Below, one piece after another: positions 1 to 5,258 of a stretch of 5,258 bases of DNA. This stretch comes from an uncultured euryarchaeote (GTDB taxonomy: Archaea > Thermoplasmatota > Poseidoniia > Poseidoniales > Thalassarchaeaceae). The translations under genes were made by a program, and so were the position numbers. The notes under the pieces were generated by a model. It made no database searches. It saw nothing but the letters and a program-made list of their open reading frames with translations, and was not told where the DNA came from. Location of the stretch: assembly GCA_937901365.1 (NCBI GenBank), contig CALCEF010000085.1:1-5258 (forward strand), given 5' to 3'. The first letter of the stretch is position 1, and the number at the start of each line of letters is the position of its first letter.

Positions 1-293
1 CCACTTCCAACAGTAACACTCTCTTCTCCTGCTAATGTTGCATCGGAGGACGAGTCGTAATCGAGTGCGATTTCGATATCACCTACCAAATTGTCATTGC
101 GAATCCAAAACCGAATTGTGGTTTCATCCTCCTCGATTTCGAATGGATCATCTTCTGAGGCCCCATCATCGTACACAAGTCCCATCTCCCAACCAGCGGG
201 CATAGGCACATCCTGAGCTTCACTCGATATGGGTGCCAAGGCGAGTAGCATGATTGAACTAAGGACGAATCCCATCAGCCGGACTTGCATCAT
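1..293 (-). CDS. Secreted acidic protein of unknown function, N-terminal part only (runs off left edge)
   Basis: The reading frame opens at ATG 293 and is still open at base 1, giving 97 whole codons. An in-frame TGA lies just upstream, so 293 is the furthest possible start; the ATG at 290 and another at 275 are alternatives. A GGTGA motif (303-307) sits 9 bases before ATG 293. Residues 1-26 look like a signal peptide: a short basic start (MMQVRLMG), a hydrophobic core (FVLSSIMLLALAPI) and a likely cleavage site after SSEA. The mature part begins QDVPMPAGWEMGLVYDDG and is strongly acidic, with alternating beta-strand-like segments ending AGEESVTVGS. I do not recognise a catalytic domain. By style it resembles cell-surface proteins with repeated beta-sandwich domains in marine planktonic Euryarchaeota; this is recollection, not a search. 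It follows the FAD-subunit gene by 35 bases with no visible TATA box or terminator, so it may be co-transcribed, but a functional link to the enzyme is not evident. Confidence 0.72.
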   Translation of the reverse strand, partial: MMQVRLMGFVLSSIMLLALAPISSEAQDVPMPAGWEMGLVYDDGASEDDPFEIEEDETTIRFWIRNDNLVGDIEIALDYDSSSDATLAGEESVTVGS

Positions 294-302
294 GCTATCG
301 TG

Positions 303-307
303 TCACC
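303..307 (-). promoter_or_regulatory. Ribosome binding site of the secreted-protein gene
   Basis: The minus strand reads GGTGA, complementary to the conserved 3' end of 16S rRNA, followed by 9 bases before ATG 293. It supports 293 over the internal ATGs. It lies in the 35-base gap after the FAD-subunit stop codon. Confidence 0.5.
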
Positions 308-328
308 CATCAGGCATCAATGCCACGC

Positions 329-1297
329 TTAGAGGTGTTCAAGCGGTGAGAGCGCTCTTCGCGTTAAAACGCGGAGCATTTTGCGTCGATATGCTGGAGG
401 GAAATACGTGTTACTGACCGGCTTTACCGCCTTTCTTACACCCTCTGCTAATTCACGAATGCTGTCCTTTCCAGCCCATTCACCGATCGCCCCATCAGCC
501 AATTCAGAGTGATCTCCAGGGATACTCTCGCAGCCGGTTGTTGCAAGGCGTAATCCTGCGATTTTCCCACCTTCAATTTTCCAAGCAGCAGCAACACCGG
601 CTTCTGGGAAATCCCATGTCTCGCGCAGACGCAATTTCTGATAGGCACCTTGCCAATTCTTGGCATCATCTGGGAGCGTAACGTGTGTCACAAGTTCCCC
701 TGTCTTGAGCACGTTACGGGTCATCCCATCCAGTTCAAAGAAATCTGCAAATGGCATTGAACGCGCGCCGGATGCGCTGGCCAAATGAATGGTTGCATCA
801 AGCGCGATAAATGCCGCAGCTAAATCCGCTTGATAGGTGGCTACACAGAGTGTATTTTGGTTCGGAATTACCCGACAATCAGCACCGGTGTCACAGTCGC
901 ATTTGTGACACCAATCGATACTCCTTCGCCACTCTTCGGTTTGGTTGAACCAGTAGCATCGTGTATCGAGGCAAATGTTGCCGCCAACCGTGGCTGAACG
1001 GCGAATCATCACACTGGCAATCGTGCCCGCAGTCTCTCGTATGAGGGGGTGAACGCTCTCATTTTCAACCAAATCATGGATGCGCACCATCGCACCGATG
1101 ACCGTGCCAGAAAGTGCAGTCAATTCCTGTACTTTTGACAGTGAGATCACATCTGGCTTTGGATTGAGTTTCCACTTGTAATTGGGCAGTAAATCTGTAC
1201 CACCTGAAATCCAATCAAATGAATCCAATTCAGCCGCCAATGCGATGGCTTTGGCCAGATTGTCAGGCGTGTGCAGTGTGAACGGTGGCATACGCAT
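329..1297 (-). CDS. FAD-binding subunit of a molybdenum hydroxylase, 4-hydroxybenzoyl-CoA reductase beta (HcrB) type with an extra [4Fe-4S] insert
   Basis: This 322-residue protein is the flavoprotein subunit of a xanthine oxidase family enzyme and has the usual length for HcrB (about 320). Visible FAD-binding motifs are SGGTDLLP (31-38) and the TVGGNIC segment (103-109). A C-terminal CO-dehydrogenase-flavoprotein-like domain runs from about 215 to 315 and ends YRRKMLRVLTRRAL. Between them, residues 109-151 form a cysteine-rich insert with TRCYWFNQTEEWRRS, then C130, C133, C135, C141 and C151. In structurally characterised 4-hydroxybenzoyl-CoA reductase this region binds a [4Fe-4S] cluster that passes electrons inward to FAD; C114, C130, C141 and C151 are the likely ligands. 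Ordinary xanthine or CO dehydrogenase medium subunits lack it. The ATG at 1297 shares one base with the TAA stop of the large-subunit gene and has AGGTGAT 5 bases before it; the ATG at 1291 is a less likely start. Family and FAD role are secure; the exact substrate is inferred. Confidence 0.93.
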   Translation of the reverse strand: MRMPPFTLHTPDNLAKAIALAAELDSFDWISGGTDLLPNYKWKLNPKPDVISLSKVQELTALSGTVIGAMVRIHDLVENESVHPLIRETAGTIASVMIRRSATVGGNICLDTRCYWFNQTEEWRRSIDWCHKCDCDTGADCRVIPNQNTLCVATYQADLAAAFIALDATIHLASASGARSMPFADFFELDGMTRNVLKTGELVTHVTLPDDAKNWQGAYQKLRLRETWDFPEAGVAAAWKIEGGKIAGLRLATTGCESIPGDHSELADGAIGEWAGKDSIRELAEGVRKAVKPVSNTYFPPAYRRKMLRVLTRRALSPLEHL

Positions 1298-4104
1298 TAT
1301 GCATCACCTTGGTACCGTCTTTCAACATGGCTCCACGCCCGTGCTGCTCTCTTCTTTGGATCTGCCAAATCTTCAGCCGTCGGTGTTACAGATTCTCTCC
1401 AACCGTCGCTCTGCTCAGACATCGGCTTGTCGGGATCGAACCCGAAGAGGACCCCATTGACGTACGATGATCGGTCCTCTTGGATGTCGCGAAGATGATC
1501 TCTAGCAGCATGCGCCTCAGCCCGCTCCATCAATCGTTGCTGTAGAGGGCTCGGCTCATATCGGGGGATAGGAAGGTCAAGTGGGTCATCCACTCCCATC
1601 TTTTTGCAATGCTTTTCGATTCTCTTGTGTAGTCGATCTGGTGTGACTGGCAATTCGTCGATTCGAATCCCAATAGCGTCGTAAATTGCGTTGCATACCG
1701 CTGGAAGAATCGGGAGCAGCGGCCCTTCTCCAGCTTCTTTGGCACCAAACGGCCCTTCAGGATCATTGCTCTCTACAATGATTGGGACAACATCGGGCAT
1801 CTCGTGCACGCTCATGATTTTGTAATCGAGTAAATCCGGATTCATCAGATGTCCATCTCGGCCATATTTCATCTCCTCAGAGAGAACTTGACCCATGCCC
1901 ATGTGGCATGAACCAATGATTTGCCCCTTTACGGCCAATGGATTCAGTGCCTTACCACAATCGTGGGCTGCCCAGGCTTTGGCGACCTTGACAAATCCAG
2001 TCTCGACATCCACATCCACTTCAGCCACATAGGCTGAGAACGAATAGGCTGGGGCCAATCCAGCTGCAGCACCCTTGTGGACGCCGCCCATCGGTGCGGT
2101 TCGATAGGCTCCCGACGAAATCAAAGAACCCACATCCGCTTGGGCTTTGTGAACCGCTTCCAACCAAGAGACACCCACCGCAGGATCGTGCTTGTAGTAG
2201 ATCCTCCTGTCACCGATGACCAAGACATCCGGGTGGTGGCCCAAAATCTCGTGAGCCGCTTTCATCACCTTGTCTCTCAATTCGATTGCGGCTCGAATAG
2301 CCGCGTTACAATTCATGAAAGTTACACGGCTTGAGTAGGATCCCAAATCTACGGGTGCTGTGTCGGACTCTTTACTGCGGATTCTAATCATATCCAACGG
2401 TAGGGCAAGAACCTCAGCGACCGCTTGGGCAACCGCTGTATCGCTACCCTGTCCAATTTCAGCCGCTCCAGTGTGAACGGTCACTCCACCATCCATGTCA
2501 CACTGTAGATGAACGGTCGCATGTGGGAAATTCTCGGGATCCCAATGGATGGGCAGGCCCGAACCGGATATGAAGAATCCACATCCGACCCCGATTCCTT
2601 TGCCCAAGGGCATGTTGCGGAATTTCTCATCCCATCCTGATAATTCCCGAACCTTTGCGAGACATTCTCGCATTCCTGTGCTGGTAATTCGGAACCCAGT
2701 GATGGTTCGACTGTGAGGTGGCAATAAATTGGCCAGACGCAAGGTCATCGGGTCGACCCCCATCTGTTCTGCTACAGCATCGAGTCCGACCTCGACAGCA
2801 CAGCGACTGTTGACAGCACCGTGGCCACGCATGGCCCCACTCGCTGGCTTGTTTGTCCATACCCTGGCGCCAGTGTAGTTGAATCCACCAATTTCGTATG
2901 GTGCAGTGTGTAAAACACCGTTGTAATATGTGGTTACATGGCCAAAGGATGCGAAGGCCCCCCCATCGATGAGTGCGTCAGTTTCGATGCCCGCGATTCG
3001 CCCATCATCGTCTGCAAAGACGCCCATCTGAATTCGGGATGGGTGTCGCCCACGGTTGATCCAGTATACTTCTTCACGATCGAAATTAATACGAACGGGT
3101 CGGCCCGATTTCCGGGCCAGAATGGCTGCACACATCTCGTGAGGGAACGGATCGGACTTACCTCCAAATCCACCACCAACAAAGGTTCGGTGGACATTGA
3201 TTTGGTGCATCGGAATATCGAGAACTGCAGAGAGCGCTCTGTGCAAATAATGCGGCACTTGTTGTGGACTCCAAACGGTCAGTCGACCGGATGGGTCCCA
3301 ATGGGCGACCACAGCATGTGGTTCTGTAAACCCGTGATGTAAACCAGCGACCTCCCAATCAGCTTCATGACGGAAGGGCGCTGTAGACATGGAATCCAAA
3401 TCACCGAATTGCTGGAATACACGCTTTTGGACGTTTGATTCTCCGATGTGATACTTCCCTCTGTCATGTATTGGGTTTTCAGAATCGAGCAATCCGTCTT
3501 CCATATCATGGATGCTAGGAAGGATCTCATAATCGACAGAAATGGAATTCATGGCATCGATTGCCGTTGCTTCATCCACGGCGCAGACACATGCGACCAA
3601 GTCTCCAACGTGGCGAACTTTGTCCTGCGCCATCGCATGCTCGTCCTTCGTCACAGGAAGGACACCGAATTTGTTGACTGAGTCTTGACCTGTCGCCACA
3701 GCGACAACGCCATCCATCGCTTCAGCAGCGGCTGTATCAATCGATTTGATTTTGGCGTAATGATGAGGTGAACGCAAGATTTTCCCAATCAGTTCACCGG
3801 GCAATCGAATATCATCCCCATACTGTGCTTGTCCCGTCATTTTCCAGTTTGCATCAACCAAGGGTACGGATTTCCCAATCGTCGTACCTGTGACGTGCCG
3901 ATCGTGAACGTGTGGTCCTCGTGGCTGCTTTTTCCATCCACCTACAGATTCGGGAACATAATCCAAATCTTGGAGTTTTGAATGTGGGTCTGAACCACCT
4001 GATCCCGGAACTCCGAAATCCTGTTGCCCAGCTTGTCGCTTACCATCGGTGCGTTTCTTTGAGGAACCACCTTTGCCGGGCGCTTGTCGATATCCCTTGC
4101 CCAT
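1297..4104 (-). CDS. Molybdopterin-binding large subunit of a molybdenum hydroxylase, 4-hydroxybenzoyl-CoA reductase alpha (HcrA)-like, with N- and C-terminal extensions
   Basis: This 935-residue protein is the catalytic subunit that holds the molybdenum-pyranopterin cofactor. The conserved core begins near residue 77 (GKSVPLVDANWKMTGQAQYGDD), the aldehyde oxidase/xanthine dehydrogenase a/b hammerhead. The Mo-binding domains follow, with TFVGGGFGGK (307-316), SGAMRGHG (422-429), AAEIGQGSDT (547-556), GSYSSR (588-593) and FGAKEAGEG (786-794). E793 matches the essential active-site glutamate of the family. LPIHW (517-521) and GSYSSR recall HcrA/HbaC; the CO-dehydrogenase Cys-Ser-Phe-Arg loop is absent. 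Family members are usually about 750-790 residues. The excess is a Gly/Lys/Ser-rich N-terminus (about 1-75) and a charged C-terminus (about 830-935). The start at 4104 is supported by a strong GAGGTGAT; the next Met (89) is already inside the conserved core, so the N-terminal extension is real. There is no signal peptide or twin-arginine motif, so it is probably cytoplasmic. Reaction inferred: reductive dehydroxylation of 4-hydroxybenzoyl-CoA or a related aromatic. Confidence 0.93.
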   Translation of the reverse strand: MGKGYRQAPGKGGSSKKRTDGKRQAGQQDFGVPGSGGSDPHSKLQDLDYVPESVGGWKKQPRGPHVHDRHVTGTTIGKSVPLVDANWKMTGQAQYGDDIRLPGELIGKILRSPHHYAKIKSIDTAAAEAMDGVVAVATGQDSVNKFGVLPVTKDEHAMAQDKVRHVGDLVACVCAVDEATAIDAMNSISVDYEILPSIHDMEDGLLDSENPIHDRGKYHIGESNVQKRVFQQFGDLDSMSTAPFRHEADWEVAGLHHGFTEPHAVVAHWDPSGRLTVWSPQQVPHYLHRALSAVLDIPMHQINVHRTFVGGGFGGKSDPFPHEMCAAILARKSGRPVRINFDREEVYWINRGRHPSRIQMGVFADDDGRIAGIETDALIDGGAFASFGHVTTYYNGVLHTAPYEIGGFNYTGARVWTNKPASGAMRGHGAVNSRCAVEVGLDAVAEQMGVDPMTLRLANLLPPHSRTITGFRITSTGMRECLAKVRELSGWDEKFRNMPLGKGIGVGCGFFISGSGLPIHWDPENFPHATVHLQCDMDGGVTVHTGAAEIGQGSDTAVAQAVAEVLALPLDMIRIRSKESDTAPVDLGSYSSRVTFMNCNAAIRAAIELRDKVMKAAHEILGHHPDVLVIGDRRIYYKHDPAVGVSWLEAVHKAQADVGSLISSGAYRTAPMGGVHKGAAAGLAPAYSFSAYVAEVDVDVETGFVKVAKAWAAHDCGKALNPLAVKGQIIGSCHMGMGQVLSEEMKYGRDGHLMNPDLLDYKIMSVHEMPDVVPIIVESNDPEGPFGAKEAGEGPLLPILPAVCNAIYDAIGIRIDELPVTPDRLHKRIEKHCKKMGVDDPLDLPIPRYEPSPLQQRLMERAEAHAARDHLRDIQEDRSSYVNGVLFGFDPDKPMSEQSDGWRESVTPTAEDLADPKKRAARAWSHVERRYQGDA
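1303..1309 (-). promoter_or_regulatory. Ribosome binding site for the FAD-subunit gene, inside the end of the large-subunit gene
   Basis: The minus strand reads AGGTGAT, then 5 bases, then ATG 1297 within the TAATG stop/start overlap. It is a long match to the 16S rRNA 3' end and favours initiation at 1297 over 1291. The one-base overlap points to translational coupling of the two subunits. Confidence 0.7.
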
Positions 4105-4107
4105 ACA

Positions 4108-4115
4108 ATCACCTC
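4108..4115 (-). promoter_or_regulatory. Strong ribosome binding site for the large-subunit gene, overlapping the small-subunit stop
   Basis: The minus strand reads GAGGTGAT, beginning inside the TGA stop of the small-subunit gene (4114-4116), followed by TGT and ATG 4104. This eight-base match to the 16S rRNA 3' end fixes the large-subunit start and so validates its unusual N-terminal extension. It also implies that the two genes share a transcript. Confidence 0.75.
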
Positions 4116-4713
4116 ACTTTGAACTGCCGGGCGGCAGTGATGGCTCATCAGGGCCCAGGGGATGCGGGTCCGATTTTGGATCGGTAGCATCTGGAATTTT
4201 GATTCCACCTCGTTTCATCGACGCTGCCATTTCGACCGCATCGACGATTTGTTGGTAACCGGTACATCTGCAAAGGTTCCCTTCGATTGCACACTTGATT
4301 TCATCTCGGGTCGGTTCAGGATTTTCATCGAGCAATGCGGCGCTTACAATCAAGAATCCCGGTGTGCAAAAACCACACTGGCTTCCACCAGCCTCAGCGA
4401 AGCACTTCTGAATGGGGTGCAGGTGGTGTCCATCGGCCAACCCCTCAACGGTGGTGATGTCCGAGCCAGCAGCCTCTTTGGCCAAACAAAGGCAAGAAAG
4501 GCGAGGTTCTCCATCGATCAAAACCGCACAGCAACCACAGGTCCCCATATCGCACCCACGCTTGACTCCAAGAGTGCCCACCTGGTCTCGAAGCACATCG
4601 AGTAAGATCGCATTGCTTTCGATGAGATGCTCGTTTGCTTCACCATTGACATCGGCCTGCCAATTCTCTTTCCCAGCACCGGGAAGCATTGGCACTCGAA
4701 TATGAATCGACAT
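4114..4713 (-). CDS. [2Fe-2S] small subunit of a molybdenum hydroxylase, 4-hydroxybenzoyl-CoA reductase gamma (HcrC)-like
   Basis: This 199-residue protein carries the two [2Fe-2S] clusters that relay electrons between FAD and the molybdenum centre. The plant-ferredoxin-type N-terminal domain shows C54-x4-C59-x2-C62 with C74 as fourth ligand (KRGCDMGTCGCC, then LSC). The helical C-terminal domain shows QCGFCTPG (C113, C116) and GNLCRCTGY (C148, C150), the family's type I cluster motif. Typical relatives are about 155-170 residues. Here there is a longer N-terminal segment (about 10-30) and a Pro/Asp/Ser-rich tail after residue 170 (IKIPDATDPKSDPHPLGP, ending PPGSSK). C61 between the cluster ligands is an extra cysteine. 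ATG 4713 is the first possible start after the open upstream frame, but no clear Shine-Dalgarno or TATA box precedes it, so the start is less certain than the family. It is the first gene of the three-subunit locus, 9 bases before the large-subunit start. Confidence 0.93.
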   Translation of the reverse strand: MSIHIRVPMLPGAGKENWQADVNGEANEHLIESNAILLDVLRDQVGTLGVKRGCDMGTCGCCAVLIDGEPRLSCLCLAKEAAGSDITTVEGLADGHHLHPIQKCFAEAGGSQCGFCTPGFLIVSAALLDENPEPTRDEIKCAIEGNLCRCTGYQQIVDAVEMAASMKRGGIKIPDATDPKSDPHPLGPDEPSLPPGSSK

Positions 4714-4753
4714 GGCGAACGTGCCGACCCTGTAACGGGAGACCTTTGATGAT

Positions 4754-4768
4754 TCGCCCGTAGGGCGA
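4754..4768 (-). other. Short inverted repeat in the gap before the molybdenum-enzyme genes
   Basis: TCGCCC and GGGCGA are perfect six-base arms around a three-base loop, in the 69-base gap between the AIM24-like gene and the small-subunit gene. No T-run follows the stem in the direction of transcription; the only T-run (TTTT) is before it, just after the AIM24 stop. It may be a weak hairpin, a protein-binding palindrome or chance. The rest of the gap (4714-4782) shows no TATA-like box. Confidence 0.3.
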
Positions 4769-4782
4769 TGGACCTGAAAACC

Positions 4783-5258
4783 TCACGAATGGTTGCAAGG
4801 TGGGAAGAATGGTGACAACATTCCAGCAAGGCCACCAATGTATCGAGTTTGAATCCAAACTGTCCCTTGTCCAGAGAAGTGCATGACAAGACCTTCGCCA
4901 CCGAAAACGAGCGAACCTAATCCCCCCACCTTTCCGATCTGATAATTGACACCATCTGTGAAGGCGACCACGTGTCCCGTGTCAATGGTGACGACTTGTC
5001 CGGGTTGGATTGGAATCTGTTTTACAGCCCCGTATGAGTTGTAGTAAACCCGACCAGCTCCGGCTTGTGTAAATGCGCGAATAAAGAACAATTTTTCACC
5101 ACTAAACATGCCCTTGAATCCTTGAAATTTGGTATCGGTTTCTACATTTGAAGTGCAGGCTAGATATGATCCGCTCTGAATGTACAGATTTTGTCCTGGC
5201 TGACAATCAAACCATGCGATGTCACCCGGTACACCCGGTGCAAGGCTGACCCAACCTC
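4783..5258 (-). CDS. AIM24 / TIGR00266 family protein, C-terminal part (start lies beyond right edge)
   Basis: The frame is open from the right edge (first whole codon ends at 5256) to a TGA at 4783-4785, giving 157 residues with an intact C-terminus. It shows the repeated beta-strand pattern of the AIM24 (TIGR00266) family: PGDIAWFDCQPGQNLYIQSG, then a FKGMFSGEKLFFI segment (the family's G-F/M-F-G-G-E-G-like turn), QPGQVVTIDTGHVVAFT, and GGLGSLVFGGEGLVMHFSG followed by GTVWIQTR. The two related halves, each with an F-S/G-G-E core, fit a double beta-fold built from an internal duplication. The protein ends in a short tail, GGLAGMLSPFFPP. The biochemical role of this family in prokaryotes is poorly defined; the yeast namesake affects mitochondrial inner-membrane organisation. 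An internal ATG at 5107-5109 is not the real start, because conserved family sequence continues upstream of it. It lies 69 bases ahead of the small-subunit gene on the same strand; co-transcription is possible but not shown. Confidence 0.85.
   Translation of the reverse strand, partial: GWVSLAPGVPGDIAWFDCQPGQNLYIQSGSYLACTSNVETDTKFQGFKGMFSGEKLFFIRAFTQAGAGRVYYNSYGAVKQIPIQPGQVVTIDTGHVVAFTDGVNYQIGKVGGLGSLVFGGEGLVMHFSGQGTVWIQTRYIGGLAGMLSPFFPPCNHS

Noticed and set aside
313..324. Palindrome GGCATCAATGCC after the FAD-subunit stop
   Set aside because: The arms are only five bases with a two-base centre and no T-run; such short inverted repeats are expected by chance.
2938..3342. Plus-strand open frame of 134 codons
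   Set aside because: It is antisense to the conserved TFVGGGFGGK region of the large subunit and is explained as a shadow of that gene.
1297..4104. Aerobic CO dehydrogenase large subunit (CoxL)
   Set aside because: The CoxL active-site loop with Cys-Ser-Phe-Arg is missing; the equivalent region reads SGAMRGHG, and the FAD subunit has the 4-HBCR-type cysteine insert.
3880..4104. Twin-arginine or Sec export signal on the large subunit
   Set aside because: The N-terminus has no RR-x-F-L-type motif and no hydrophobic core; it is low-complexity and polar.
4162..4605. Plus-strand open frame of 147 codons
   Set aside because: It lies antisense to the cysteine motifs of the small subunit, has no recognisable family sequence and no ribosome binding site that I can see.
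329..4713. Plain xanthine dehydrogenase XdhABC
   Set aside because: The overall family fits, but the [4Fe-4S] insert in the FAD subunit and the HcrA-like motifs argue against a standard purine-oxidising enzyme; no purine genes are nearby.
4754..4768. Intrinsic terminator after the AIM24-like gene
   Set aside because: The stem is only six base pairs and is not followed by a T-run in the direction of transcription.

Overview
The window is one strand-coherent block: all five genes are on the minus strand, transcribed from right to left, and only about 110 bases are non-coding. At its centre is a complete three-gene locus for a molybdenum hydroxylase (xanthine oxidase) family enzyme. In transcription order it encodes the small 2x[2Fe-2S] subunit (4114-4713), the large molybdopterin subunit (1297-4104) and the FAD subunit (329-1297). 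A truncated AIM24/TIGR00266-type protein lies upstream (4783-5258, entering from the right edge). The first ~97 residues of a secreted acidic protein lie downstream (1-293, leaving by the left edge).

The enzyme is best described as 4-hydroxybenzoyl-CoA reductase (HcrABC/HbaBCD)-like rather than as a generic xanthine dehydrogenase or CO dehydrogenase. The FAD subunit carries the cysteine-rich insert (C114, C130, C141, C151) that in 4-hydroxybenzoyl-CoA reductase holds an additional [4Fe-4S] cluster. The large subunit has HcrA-like stretches (LPIHW, EIGQGSDT, GSYSSR, KEAGEG) and lacks the CoxL Cys-Ser-Phe-Arg loop. In the characterised enzyme, electrons from reduced ferredoxin run 4Fe-4S -> FAD -> 2Fe-2S -> Mo and remove the phenolic hydroxyl from 4-hydroxybenzoyl-CoA to give benzoyl-CoA. 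That this enzyme uses the same substrate is inference. No CoA ligase, benzoyl-CoA reductase/oxygenase, ferredoxin or Mo-cofactor insertion gene is visible here.

The three enzyme genes are tightly packed. The small-subunit stop is 9 bases from the large-subunit start, with an extended Shine-Dalgarno beginning inside the stop codon. The large-subunit stop and FAD-subunit start share one base (TAATG), again with a strong GGTGAT motif.

The organism is uncertain. The start of the secreted protein (short signal peptide, then an acidic beta-rich segment ending in AGEESVTVGS) resembles the surface proteins of marine planktonic Euryarchaeota (Marine Group II/III, Poseidoniia-like), and the GGTGAT ribosome-binding sites fit an archaeon. 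A bacterial origin cannot be excluded from the sequence alone. The most unusual features are the long non-family extensions at both ends of the large subunit, the tail on the small subunit, two extra cysteines inside the Fe-S insert, and the occurrence of a 4-HBCR-type enzyme in what may be a marine archaeal genome.
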